Part shown: positions 7,774 to 15,312 of the stretch, piece by piece
How the letters are laid out: every line of letters begins with the position of its first letter
Numbering within the stretch: the stretch's first letter is position 1
NCBI GenBank assembly: GCA_964642795.1
Contig: CAZXRQ010000022.1
Coordinates: 1-29,285, forward strand
Length of the DNA stretch: 29,285 bases
Origin: JAVVVD01 sp964642795
GTDB lineage: Bacteria; Bacillota; Clostridia; Christensenellales; CAG-138
Direction: 5' to 3'
The notes under the pieces: model-generated
The model's database searches: none
The model's input: only the letters and a program-made list of their open reading frames with translations
Told to the model about the DNA's origin: nothing
Translations under genes and position numbers: made by a program

Positions 7774-8763
7774 ATGAAGAAGCTGCTGCTTATCACCACG
7801 GGAGGCACCATAGCCTGCGTGCCATCGGACGAGGGGCTTGTACCGGCGCTGGGTGCACGGGAGCTGCTTGATGCGCTGGATATGGATGAATTCCATATAG
7901 ACTGTAAGGATCTGTTCAACATGGACAGCTCCAACATACAGCCGGAGGAGTGGCTCAAGATAGCGGGTAAGATATACCGGCATATAAGCGAATATGACGG
8001 CGTTGTGGTAACGCACGGCACGGATACAATGGCGTACACTGCCAGTATGCTTACCTTCCTGCTGCAAAACGTAAACATCCCGATAATACTGACGGGTTCG
8101 CAGTATCCTATGGTGTACCCGGATTCCGACGGGCGTAAAAACCTAAAGAACGCTATAATCGCTGCCAATGCAATGGAGGGCGGGGTATATGTCTGCTTTG
8201 GAGATTCTGTGATGCTGGGGTGCCGCGCCGTCAAGACGCGAACCACCTCGCTGAATGCGTTCGAATCTATAAATTACCCGTACGTTGGTACCGTGGCAAA
8301 CGGCAGATATATTCAGCTGCATTCGCCCAAGCGCGGAGAATTCCGTCATTACGGTATGCTGGAATCACGGGTGGCGCTGATAAAGCTGATACCGGGCACA
8401 AGCACCGAGGTAATAGAAAGTATGCTGTCATGTGATATAAAGGGTGTTGTGGTGGAGGCTTTCGGCTTAGGTGGAGTGCATAACGTAAGGCGCGATCACG
8501 CAGAAAGTATAAAAAAGCTGATGCAGCACGGCATACCGGTGATACTTACCTCACAATGTCTGTATGAGGCCAGCTCGCCGGAGCTGTATCAGGTGAGCAA
8601 GCCGCTCAGGGAAGCGGGCGTGATAAGCGCGCACGATATGACCACCGAGGCGGCCGTTACAAAGCTTATGTGGGTGCTGGATAACGCAAAGGACGTATTA
8701 TCGGTGCGCCAAATGATGCAGACCAACTATTGCGGCGAAATTATTGACGGCCTGGAGCCGTAG
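7774..8763 (+). CDS. ansA: Type I (cytoplasmic) L-asparaginase
   Basis: A 329-residue asparaginase that hydrolyses asparagine to aspartate and ammonia. Both active-site threonine motifs are present: TTGGTIA near residues 8-14 (nucleophile T12) and THGTDT at residues 80-85. There is no signal peptide, which fits the cytoplasmic type I form. The length is close to B. subtilis and E. coli AnsA. The ribosome site AAAGGAG (7756-7762) lies inside the end of the preceding lyase gene. The two genes therefore form an amino-acid catabolic pair, each releasing ammonia. The 3' end is 15 bases from the convergent marR gene and no terminator hairpin is visible in that gap. Confidence 0.92.
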   Translation: MKKLLLITTGGTIACVPSDEGLVPALGARELLDALDMDEFHIDCKDLFNMDSSNIQPEEWLKIAGKIYRHISEYDGVVVTHGTDTMAYTASMLTFLLQNVNIPIILTGSQYPMVYPDSDGRKNLKNAIIAANAMEGGVYVCFGDSVMLGCRAVKTRTTSLNAFESINYPYVGTVANGRYIQLHSPKRGEFRHYGMLESRVALIKLIPGTSTEVIESMLSCDIKGVVVEAFGLGGVHNVRRDHAESIKKLMQHGIPVILTSQCLYEASSPELYQVSKPLREAGVISAHDMTTEAAVTKLMWVLDNAKDVLSVRQMMQTNYCGEIIDGLEP

Positions 8764-8778
8764 ATAAATGGAAAAAAC

Positions 8779-9231
8779 TTAGCTGTCCAGCCGCGTTTTT
8801 AGTTGGCGCAGGCTGCGCTCCATTTCATCGACTATGAGCAGCGCGTTTTCACGCTTGTCCACGTCGAGGTTTTGCAGCATGCTGGAAAACAGCATCTCAA
8901 AATCAATGTCGCACCAGCGCGCGAAATCCTCGCCGCGCTCAGTAAGGGTTATGCGTATGCAGCGGGTATCCTGTGCATCGCGTACCCGCTTTACAAAGCC
9001 AGCCGCTTCCAGTCTGCGCAGCGATACCCCCGTGCTGGCTTTACTGATACGGAGCTTTTGGGCGAGGTCATTCTGTGTAGGGGTGTTGAGCTCACGTATG
9101 GCGAAAAGTATCTGAGGCTGGCCGGGGTACAAGCCGTATTTGGCAAGTATGCTTTGCATACAATACTCGTATGTTCGCAGCATGGAGCAAAAGGAGTTGC
9201 CAAATTGCACCGTAAAGTTATTATCCGCCAT
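8779..9231 (-). CDS. MarR family transcriptional regulator
   Basis: A 150-residue winged helix-turn-helix protein. Residues about 50-100 hold the MarR DNA-binding core: TQNDLAQKLRISKAS as the helix-turn-helix, then GFVKRVRDAQDTRCIRITLTERG as the wing. Flanking helices would form the dimer. The start is set at 9231 (MADNNF) because GGAGG (9237-9241) lies 5 bases upstream; the longer in-frame TTG form would bury that site. It is convergent with ansA and divergent from glycogen phosphorylase. The gap 9232-9449 contains a perfect 10-base palindrome (TATTATAATA) that could be its operator. Its target and ligand are unknown; self-regulation is the usual mode. Confidence 0.88.
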   Translation of the reverse strand: MADNNFTVQFGNSFCSMLRTYEYCMQSILAKYGLYPGQPQILFAIRELNTPTQNDLAQKLRISKASTGVSLRRLEAAGFVKRVRDAQDTRCIRITLTERGEDFARWCDIDFEMLFSSMLQNLDVDKRENALLIVDEMERSLRQLKTRLDS

Positions 9232-9270
9232 GAGCGCCTCCAAAACAAAAACTCAGATGCTGGGCAGCTT

Positions 9271-9298
9271 TTGTGTCTGTCACAGATGGTATTATAAT
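9271..9298 (+). promoter_or_regulatory. Possible promoter/operator between marR and glgP
   Basis: TTGTGT (9271-9276) and TATAAT (9293-9298) are 16 bases apart on the plus strand. The -10 lies within the palindrome TATTATAATA, so the same bases also give TATAAT on the minus strand (9291-9296) for marR, although no minus -35 is recognisable. It may be an overlapping promoter and MarR site. Confidence 0.35.
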
Positions 9299-9363
9299 AA
9301 CACACGTTGGCACGGCGGTCGAGCCAAAGGCGATATTCGACATGGTTTTGTATCCGCGAATAA

Positions 9364-9393
9364 TTGCAAACAATGGCATATGTATGATAAAAT
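9364..9393 (+). promoter_or_regulatory. Probable glgP promoter
   Basis: TTGCAA (9364-9369) and TAAAAT (9388-9393), 18 bases apart, with a TGA extension directly before the -10. It ends 56 bases before the glgP start codon. Confidence 0.45.
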
Positions 9394-9449
9394 CATCGCA
9401 TTAGTTTTGATTTTTGCCGGCATACCGGTTAAGGGGAGTATATTAGTAT

Positions 9450-11822
9450 ATGATCGACAGCAATAACATCATGCGGCGTATGGGGGAGATCCTGCGCAGC
9501 GACTATCAGATAGAACTGCACGAGGCTAACACGGCTCAAATGCACAATGCGCTGGGTGATGCGGTGATGACCGAGATAGCGGAGGACTGGCTGCACAGCC
9601 GCCGTGCGCATGAGCGTGTCCGGCGCGCCTATTACTTTAGCGCGGAATATCTGATGGGGCGTATGGTGTTCAACAACCTTTATTGCCTGGGTATCATCGA
9701 CAGCATCCGCAAGCTGTTCAAGCAGCGCGGCGCGGATCTTTCAGTAATGGAGGAAATAGAGGACGATGCGCTGGGAAACGGCGGTCTTGGAAGGCTTGCC
9801 GCCTGCTATCTCGACAGCGCGGCCACGCACGATATACCGCTGGAGGGCTACGGACTGCGCTATAAGTTTGGCCTGTTCAAGCAGACCTTCACGGATGGCT
9901 TCCAAACAGAAAAAGCGGACGATTGGCAGCGCCTTGGCGACCCGTGGAGCCGCCGCCGCGATGATAAAACTATTGAGGTCGTGTTTGCGGACCAAAGGGT
10001 ACTTGCCGTACCGTACGATATGCCAATAATCGGCTATAAGACCAAAAATATCGGCACCTTGCGCCTGTGGCAGAGCGAACCCGTGGAGGAGTTTGACTTT
10101 GCGTTGTTTAACGATCAGGAGTACGCACTGGCTGTACGCGAGAAGAATTCCGTTGAGGATATAACGCGCGTACTCTATCCCAACGATAGCACATATGCCG
10201 GAAAACGCCTGCGCTTAAAGCAGCAGTATTTTCTGTCCAGCGCGTCGCTTCAGGATATTATCCGCCGCTATCGGCGGGTGAGGGGCGGCGATTTTTCTGC
10301 GTTTGCGGCACATTGCGCAATACAGCTAAACGATACGCACCCGGCTGTGTCCATACCCGAGCTTGTCCGCCTTCTTATGAACGAGGGTATGGACTTTGCG
10401 CCCGCACTGCAGACAGCGCGTGATACCTTCAACTACACAAACCATACCATAATGAGCGAAGCCCTGGAGCGTTGGGACATTGATCTGTTCAAAAGCGTAG
10501 TACCGGAGTTGTACGATATCATCGTGCGTATTAACGACGCGCTCAACGCGGAGCTCGACGCCTGCAATGCAGACGGCGACAGGCGGGCGCGTATGCAGAT
10601 AATCGCGGATGGGCAGATACACATGGCGCGCATGGCAGCGTACGTTTCCACCTATGTTAACGGCGTTGCACGCATACATACGGGCATACTTGAAAACGAT
10701 CTGTTCAAGGACTGGTACGCCATGTACCCGGCCAAATTCCAAAATGTGACCAACGGCATTACACAGCGCCGCTGGCTGGGCGTTTGCAACCCGGAGCTTA
10801 CCGCGCTTATAAGTGGACGCATCGGTGATGGCTTTCTTACGGATCTTAACCAACTTGCCGCGCTGCGAGATACGCTCAACGATGATGTGGTGCGTGAATT
10901 CAACGATGTAAAGCGGGAGAAGAAGCGTCAGCTCTCTCTTGTGATAGCGGAGCGCGAGGGCGTGCAGCTGGAGCCGGGTTTTATATTCGACGTGCAGATA
11001 AAGCGTATGCATGAATACAAGCGGCAGCTGATGAACGCACTTTCCATAATGGATATATATTATTCCATCAAGGATGGAACGCTTACGGATTTTGCACCTA
11101 CGGCGTTTATATTTGGCGCGAAGGCGGCGCCGGGCTATATACGCGCAAAAAGCGTTATCAAATACATAAATGAGATCGCAAAGCTAATAAACAACGATTT
11201 GGATATGCAGGGCAAGATGAAGGTTGTATTCGTTGCTAACTACAACTGCTCCTATGCCGAGCATATAGTACCGGCGGCGGACATATCTGAGCAGATATCC
11301 CCCGCGGGCACCGAGGCAAGCGGTACCGGCAATATGAAGCTTATGCTAAACGGAGCAGTCACGCTGGGCACCTACGATGGAGCCAACATAGAAATTGTCG
11401 AACAGGCTGGCGAGGAAAACAACTTTATCTTTGGCGCGCGGGTGGATGAGCTCTCTCGCTTAAAGGATAAATACGATCCCATGGCCATATACGAGCGTGA
11501 ACCCAGAGTAAAGCGCGTTTTGGATACGCTTATCAACGGCACGGTGCAGGACAACGGCAGCGGCGTGTTCCGAGAGCTGTACGATTCTTTGCTGTATGGC
11601 GCTGCATGGCAGACGCCGGATCAGTATTTTGTGCTTTACGATTTGCTGCCATATATCGACGCAAAGCTGCGTGTAAACCGTGACACGAAAAACGCGTTGG
11701 CATTTGGTTGGAAATGTATGCTTAACATATCCGCGGCGGGAACGTTTTCCAGCGACCGAGCCGTTAAGCAATACGCCGACTTGCTTTGGCATGTGGGCCG
11801 CATACCCGATGGAATGATATAA
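9450..11822 (+). CDS. glgP: Glycogen/maltodextrin phosphorylase
   Basis: A 790-residue GT35 phosphorylase that releases glucose-1-phosphate from the non-reducing ends of glycogen or maltodextrins. Visible family landmarks include YFSAEYLMGR near residue 58, GNGGLGRLAACYLDS near 109, NDTHPA near 293, KRMHEYKRQL near 512, and the PLP site EASGTGNMK with the cofactor lysine at K630. The length is the normal bacterial size. The start is ATG after AAGGGGAG (9431-9438), a rather long 11-base spacing. No other glycogen gene lies nearby. Next downstream is sigG, 159 bases away without a convincing terminator, so read-through into sigG is possible. Whether glycogen or maltodextrin is preferred cannot be told. 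Confidence 0.95.
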   Translation: MIDSNNIMRRMGEILRSDYQIELHEANTAQMHNALGDAVMTEIAEDWLHSRRAHERVRRAYYFSAEYLMGRMVFNNLYCLGIIDSIRKLFKQRGADLSVMEEIEDDALGNGGLGRLAACYLDSAATHDIPLEGYGLRYKFGLFKQTFTDGFQTEKADDWQRLGDPWSRRRDDKTIEVVFADQRVLAVPYDMPIIGYKTKNIGTLRLWQSEPVEEFDFALFNDQEYALAVREKNSVEDITRVLYPNDSTYAGKRLRLKQQYFLSSASLQDIIRRYRRVRGGDFSAFAAHCAIQLNDTHPAVSIPELVRLLMNEGMDFAPALQTARDTFNYTNHTIMSEALERWDIDLFKSVVPELYDIIVRINDALNAELDACNADGDRRARMQIIADGQIHMARMAAYVSTYVNGVARIHTGILENDLFKDWYAMYPAKFQNVTNGITQRRWLGVCNPELTALISGRIGDGFLTDLNQLAALRDTLNDDVVREFNDVKREKKRQLSLVIAEREGVQLEPGFIFDVQIKRMHEYKRQLMNALSIMDIYYSIKDGTLTDFAPTAFIFGAKAAPGYIRAKSVIKYINEIAKLINNDLDMQGKMKVVFVANYNCSYAEHIVPAADISEQISPAGTEASGTGNMKLMLNGAVTLGTYDGANIEIVEQAGEENNFIFGARVDELSRLKDKYDPMAIYEREPRVKRVLDTLINGTVQDNGSGVFRELYDSLLYGAAWQTPDQYFVLYDLLPYIDAKLRVNRDTKNALAFGWKCMLNISAAGTFSSDRAVKQYADLLWHVGRIPDGMI

Positions 11823-11981
11823 AAACAGATAAAAACAAAGCCGAAATACGTTATTTCATGTATGGGCGAAACGCAAAAAAACGCCCGATATTCCCCGGAA
11901 ACGCAAATTGAAACACGGATAATCGACACCCCTTCAGGCAATGCTATCCATCGTAAAAGATGTAAGCCGGAGGGGTGTTTT

Positions 11982-12755
11982 ATGGCGTTGAACAAGGTTG
12001 AAATATGCGGGATGGATACATCCAAGCTACCGATGATGACATACAAGCGCAGTCAGGAGCTGCTGCTTCGCGTAAAGGCGGGGGATGATATCGCGCGCGA
12101 TGAGTTTATACGCGAAAACCTGCGGCTTGTGCTCAGCGTGATACAGCGTTTCTCCAATCGCGGCGAGCAGATGGACGATTTGTTTCAGGTGGGCTGCATA
12201 GGGCTAATAAAGGCGCTGGATAATTTTGACCTGTCGCATAATGTTCGATTTTCCACATATGCGGTGCCGATGATAATCGGTGAAGTGCGCAGGCACCTGC
12301 GCGACAACAATGCACTCAGAGTAAGCCGTTCGCTGCGCGACGTTGCGTATAAAGCCATGCAGGCGCGTGCAAGGCTGATGGAGGAGCTTTCGAGGGAACC
12401 GCGAATGGACGAGATGGCCAAAGCCATGGAGATGCCGGAGGAGGAGGTCGTGTTTGCGCTGGATGCGATACAGGCGCCTATATCGCTGTTTGAACCCATA
12501 TACCACGACGATGGCGACGCAATATATGTGATGGATCAGGTGCGGGATGACAAAAACTCCGACGATAACTGGCTGGATGGCATAGCGCTGGACGTTGGCA
12601 TGGCGCGTCTGCCGGAGCGTGAACGCCGCATAATGCAGCTTAGATTTTTCCACGGACGCACGCAGATGGAGGTGGCGGGAGAGCTGGATATAAGTCAGGC
12701 ACAGGTATCCCGTCTGGAAAAGAGCGCACTTCGCCATATGCAAAAGTACGTTTAA
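11982..12755 (+). CDS. sigG: RNA polymerase sporulation sigma factor SigG
   Basis: A 257-residue sigma-70 family factor that directs late forespore transcription. The N-terminal signature LNKVEICGMDTSKLP is specific to SigG. Region 2 is nearly canonical (NLRLVLSVIQRFSNRGE, DDLFQVGCIGL, FDLSHNVRFSTYAVPMI), and region 4 ends with the helix-turn-helix QMEVAGELDISQAQVSRLEK. The start at 11982 is chosen because GGAGGGG (11969-11975) lies 6 bases upstream and the protein then begins like known SigG; an upstream in-frame ATG at 11862 would add 40 unrelated residues. In many spore formers sigG sits beside spoIIGA-sigE, but here it lies directly upstream of yqfC-yqfD. No SigF/SigG promoter could be assigned with confidence. 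Confidence 0.97.
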   Translation: MALNKVEICGMDTSKLPMMTYKRSQELLLRVKAGDDIARDEFIRENLRLVLSVIQRFSNRGEQMDDLFQVGCIGLIKALDNFDLSHNVRFSTYAVPMIIGEVRRHLRDNNALRVSRSLRDVAYKAMQARARLMEELSREPRMDEMAKAMEMPEEEVVFALDAIQAPISLFEPIYHDDGDAIYVMDQVRDDKNSDDNWLDGIALDVGMARLPERERRIMQLRFFHGRTQMEVAGELDISQAQVSRLEKSALRHMQKYV

Positions 12756-12813
12756 TACGTTTTGATATGTTGGCCGTATTTCCGCATATAGATGTTGTGG
12801 AGGCGGTGAAAAC

Positions 12814-13104
12814 ATGAAAAAACGCAGCAAAGGCATGAAGCAAGCCGTACTGGATGTGCTGGATTTACCGGCGGATGCGGCGGGGAATACGCTTCGCATC
12901 ACCCAGTCCGGACGAGAACATGTACTTATAGAAAACCATTTGGGCATATATGAATACCTGCCCTGCTCCGTGAGGCTAAACACGGCGCAGGGCATACTGC
13001 GCGTACAGGGGGAATCTTTGACATTGCGCGAGCTGACCAGCGAGCGTGCGTATATTTCCGGGCATATATATTCCATTGGTCTTGAGGTGAAGCAGCCAGT
13101 GTAA
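12814..13104 (+). CDS. yqfC: Sporulation protein YqfC (YabP/YqfC family)
   Basis: A 96-residue protein of the YabP/YqfC family, known from B. subtilis as a small mother-cell sporulation protein; its biochemical role is unclear. The family pattern is seen in the central beta-rich stretch (LIENHLGIYEYLPCSVRL, then GILRVQGESLTL) and the C-terminal ISGHIYSIGLE. There is no signal peptide or membrane segment. The ribosome site is GGAGG at 12799-12803. It is followed 14 bases later by yqfD, its usual partner. Confidence 0.9.
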   Translation: MKKRSKGMKQAVLDVLDLPADAAGNTLRITQSGREHVLIENHLGIYEYLPCSVRLNTAQGILRVQGESLTLRELTSERAYISGHIYSIGLEVKQPV

Positions 13105-13118
13105 ATAAGGGAGTGGTA

Positions 13119-14288
13119 ATGGCGGGTATACTGTGGAATTATCTTTTAGGATATGTTATTATTGATGTCAAAGGCAGAGGGCTGGAGCGCTTTTTGAACT
13201 ATGCGGTGCACAGCGGTCTGGAGCTTTGGGAGATTAAACGTACCGGCGCCGACAGCATATGCGCCCATATCTCTATGGCGGATTTTTATAGCCTGCGCCG
13301 CCTTATGCGGGAGCAGGGCGGCCTAACGGTAAGCATAATCGGCAAACACGGCCTGCCGCTGACTATAGCGGCGCTCAGGGCACGCAAGGTTTTGCTTGTT
13401 GGTTGGGTAATTGTACTGGGGTTGGTGATCGCCGCTTCGCGCTGCGTGTGGCTTGTGAGCATAGACGGCTGCGATATGGTAGATGAGCAGCAGGTGCATG
13501 ATATGATAAATGCCATGGGAGTTGAGGCGGGTATACCGCGCCGGGAAATTCGGCCTAATGAGCTTGCGGGCGAGCTAATGGCAGACGATCCGCTAATCGC
13601 CTGGGCCGGCGTTAGCCTACAGGGTGTGATAATGCACGTCAGCATACTTGAAGCGCAGGAGGTAACACTCCCCGATGAGGAGCCGCCCAGCTCCATATAT
13701 GCCTCGCGCGACGGTGTTATTGTGGACATAGTGGCATTAAACGGCCGCGCGGCGGTGGTAAAGGGCGACGTTGTACAAAAGGGCGATCTGCTGATAGACG
13801 CATACATGGGCACGGTGGATTCGCCCACTGTGCCGGTCGCGGCAGAGGGAAGCGTTACGGCGCGGGTAACGTATGTACTTGTCGGCGAGCAGACGGACAC
13901 CGCGGTGCTGGAGACGCGCACCGGCGCGAGCGCCACGGGTGTAAGGCTGAGTATGTTAGGATTTTGCATAGAGGATGATGCGGTATACCCTGTGGAGCCA
14001 GAGATCACCGATGCCTGCCTTATGCAAAACTGTTTTTTGCCGCTTAGGGCGGAAGCGCTGACATGGCACGAAACTGCGCCCGCGCGGCGCACGTTAAGCT
14101 ATTTTGAGCAGCGCGAGCTTGCGCTTGCCGCTGCCGAGGCCAGGATCGCGGACATACCCACGACGGATACGGTGATGATATCCAAAACAACGCGCATCGA
14201 ACGGCTGGAAAGCGGTGCGGTGCGTGCGATAATTACTATAATCACAGAGGAAGACATTTGTGAAAGACGAATTGTTGATACCGGATGA
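13119..14288 (+). CDS. yqfD: Sporulation protein YqfD
   Basis: A 389-residue membrane-associated sporulation protein. The N terminus (about 1-85) is a soluble domain. One hydrophobic segment follows near residues 90-112 (KVLLVGWVIVLGLVIAAS), and a large C-terminal domain begins with the SIDGCDMVDEQQV stretch, resembling a FtsQ/POTRA-like fold, as in YqfD. The ATG at 13119 is preferred to the GTG at 13113, because AAGGGAG (13107-13113) then lies 5 bases upstream. It follows yqfC and overlaps phoH by 29 bases, indicating translational coupling. In B. subtilis the yqfCD pair is under SigE control; that is family knowledge, not shown here. Confidence 0.92.
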   Translation: MAGILWNYLLGYVIIDVKGRGLERFLNYAVHSGLELWEIKRTGADSICAHISMADFYSLRRLMREQGGLTVSIIGKHGLPLTIAALRARKVLLVGWVIVLGLVIAASRCVWLVSIDGCDMVDEQQVHDMINAMGVEAGIPRREIRPNELAGELMADDPLIAWAGVSLQGVIMHVSILEAQEVTLPDEEPPSSIYASRDGVIVDIVALNGRAAVVKGDVVQKGDLLIDAYMGTVDSPTVPVAAEGSVTARVTYVLVGEQTDTAVLETRTGASATGVRLSMLGFCIEDDAVYPVEPEITDACLMQNCFLPLRAEALTWHETAPARRTLSYFEQRELALAAAEARIADIPTTDTVMISKTTRIERLESGAVRAIITIITEEDICERRIVDTG

Positions 14289-15312
14289 TGCCGACGTGCA
14301 GGACGGGCAGATAAGCATCGAGGAGCATAGCGCGGCTACACTGCGCGCTTCATACAGCGTGGCGGCCGACAGCATGGATGAGCTGATGCGGCTGTTTGGC
14401 GTATTTGATGAAAACCTCGAAATACTCAAAACCGAGACCGGCGCCGCAATAAGCGTTAACGCCGACGCAATAAGGATAGAGGGCGCCGAACAGGATGCGC
14501 TGCTTGCTAAGACCGTCGTAGAAAAGCTGCTTATGATACTTCGACGCGGCGAACTGATAGACAGAAGCCGCCTGCGTTACGCCATAGACCTTGCAAAGGA
14601 GGGGAACGCCGAGCTCATTTTGGAGCTTATGGACGACGTAGTGGCGTTCACCAGCAAGGGCAGGCAGATAAAATGCAAAACACTTGGACAGAAAAAGTAT
14701 GTTTCCGCGCTTAAACGCTTTACCGTTGTGTTTGGCGTGGGGCCGGCGGGTACGGGCAAAACCTACCTCGCCGTTGCCATGGCAGTTCGCGCCTACAAAA
14801 ATAAAGAGGTAGAAAAGATAATACTTACCCGCCCTGCGGTGGAGGCAGGCGAGAAGCTCGGCTTTTTGCCCGGAGATCTGCAAAACAAGGTGGATCCTTA
14901 TCTGCGGCCGCTGTACGATGCGCTTTATGATTTTTTAGGGGTGGAGAGCTTCAAAAGCCTGTCCGAGCGCGGGGTGATAGAGGTAGCCCCCCTTGCATAT
15001 ATGCGCGGCCGTACGCTGAACAATGCGTATATTATTCTTGATGAGGCGCAAAACTGCACCGCGGAACAAATGAAGATGTTTCTGACTCGCTTTGGGGAAG
15101 GCTCGCGCGTGGTGGTGACCGGCGATATAACCCAGATAGATCTGCCGATAGAGCGCAGAAGCGGGCTTGTACATGCGCTGAGCATACTAAAGGATACCGA
15201 GGGCATAGCGCAGATATATTTAACGCACAAGGACGTTGTCCGCCATGAGATGGTGCAACGCATAATCAAGGCGTATGAACTCGCCGAAAAAAACAGGAGG
15301 CCGCATGGCTAA
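14260..15312 (+). CDS. phoH: PhoH family ATPase
   Basis: A 350-residue P-loop ATPase of the PhoH/YbeZ family, linked to RNA metabolism and usually encoded beside ybeY. The Walker A motif GVGPAGTGKT is at about residues 159-168, the Walker B ILDEAQN at about 258-265, and the sensor region VVVTGDITQIDLP follows. An N-terminal KH-like segment (about 25-75) precedes the ATPase. The start is GTG at 14260, preceded by AGAGGA (14246-14251) with 8 bases spacing; it lies inside the 3' end of yqfD. The 3' end overlaps pgpH by 8 bases. ybeY, the expected partner, follows pgpH. Confidence 0.95.
   Translation: MKDELLIPDDADVQDGQISIEEHSAATLRASYSVAADSMDELMRLFGVFDENLEILKTETGAAISVNADAIRIEGAEQDALLAKTVVEKLLMILRRGELIDRSRLRYAIDLAKEGNAELILELMDDVVAFTSKGRQIKCKTLGQKKYVSALKRFTVVFGVGPAGTGKTYLAVAMAVRAYKNKEVEKIILTRPAVEAGEKLGFLPGDLQNKVDPYLRPLYDALYDFLGVESFKSLSERGVIEVAPLAYMRGRTLNNAYIILDEAQNCTAEQMKMFLTRFGEGSRVVVTGDITQIDLPIERRSGLVHALSILKDTEGIAQIYLTHKDVVRHEMVQRIIKAYELAEKNRRPHG

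Noticed and set aside
11864..11886. Hairpin GGGCG/CGCCC between glgP and sigG as terminator
   Set aside because: Only 5 bp of stem with a 13-base A-rich loop and no T tract on the plus strand; too weak to call.
11862..11981. N-terminal extension of SigG from an upstream in-frame ATG
   Set aside because: No ribosome site, low-complexity translation, and the known SigG N terminus begins at 11982 after a strong GGAGGGG site.
12764..12793. SigE-like promoter (GATATGT and CATATAGAT) before yqfC
   Set aside because: The start point it implies (near 12800) would cut off the yqfC ribosome site at 12799-12803, and the -10 match is imperfect.
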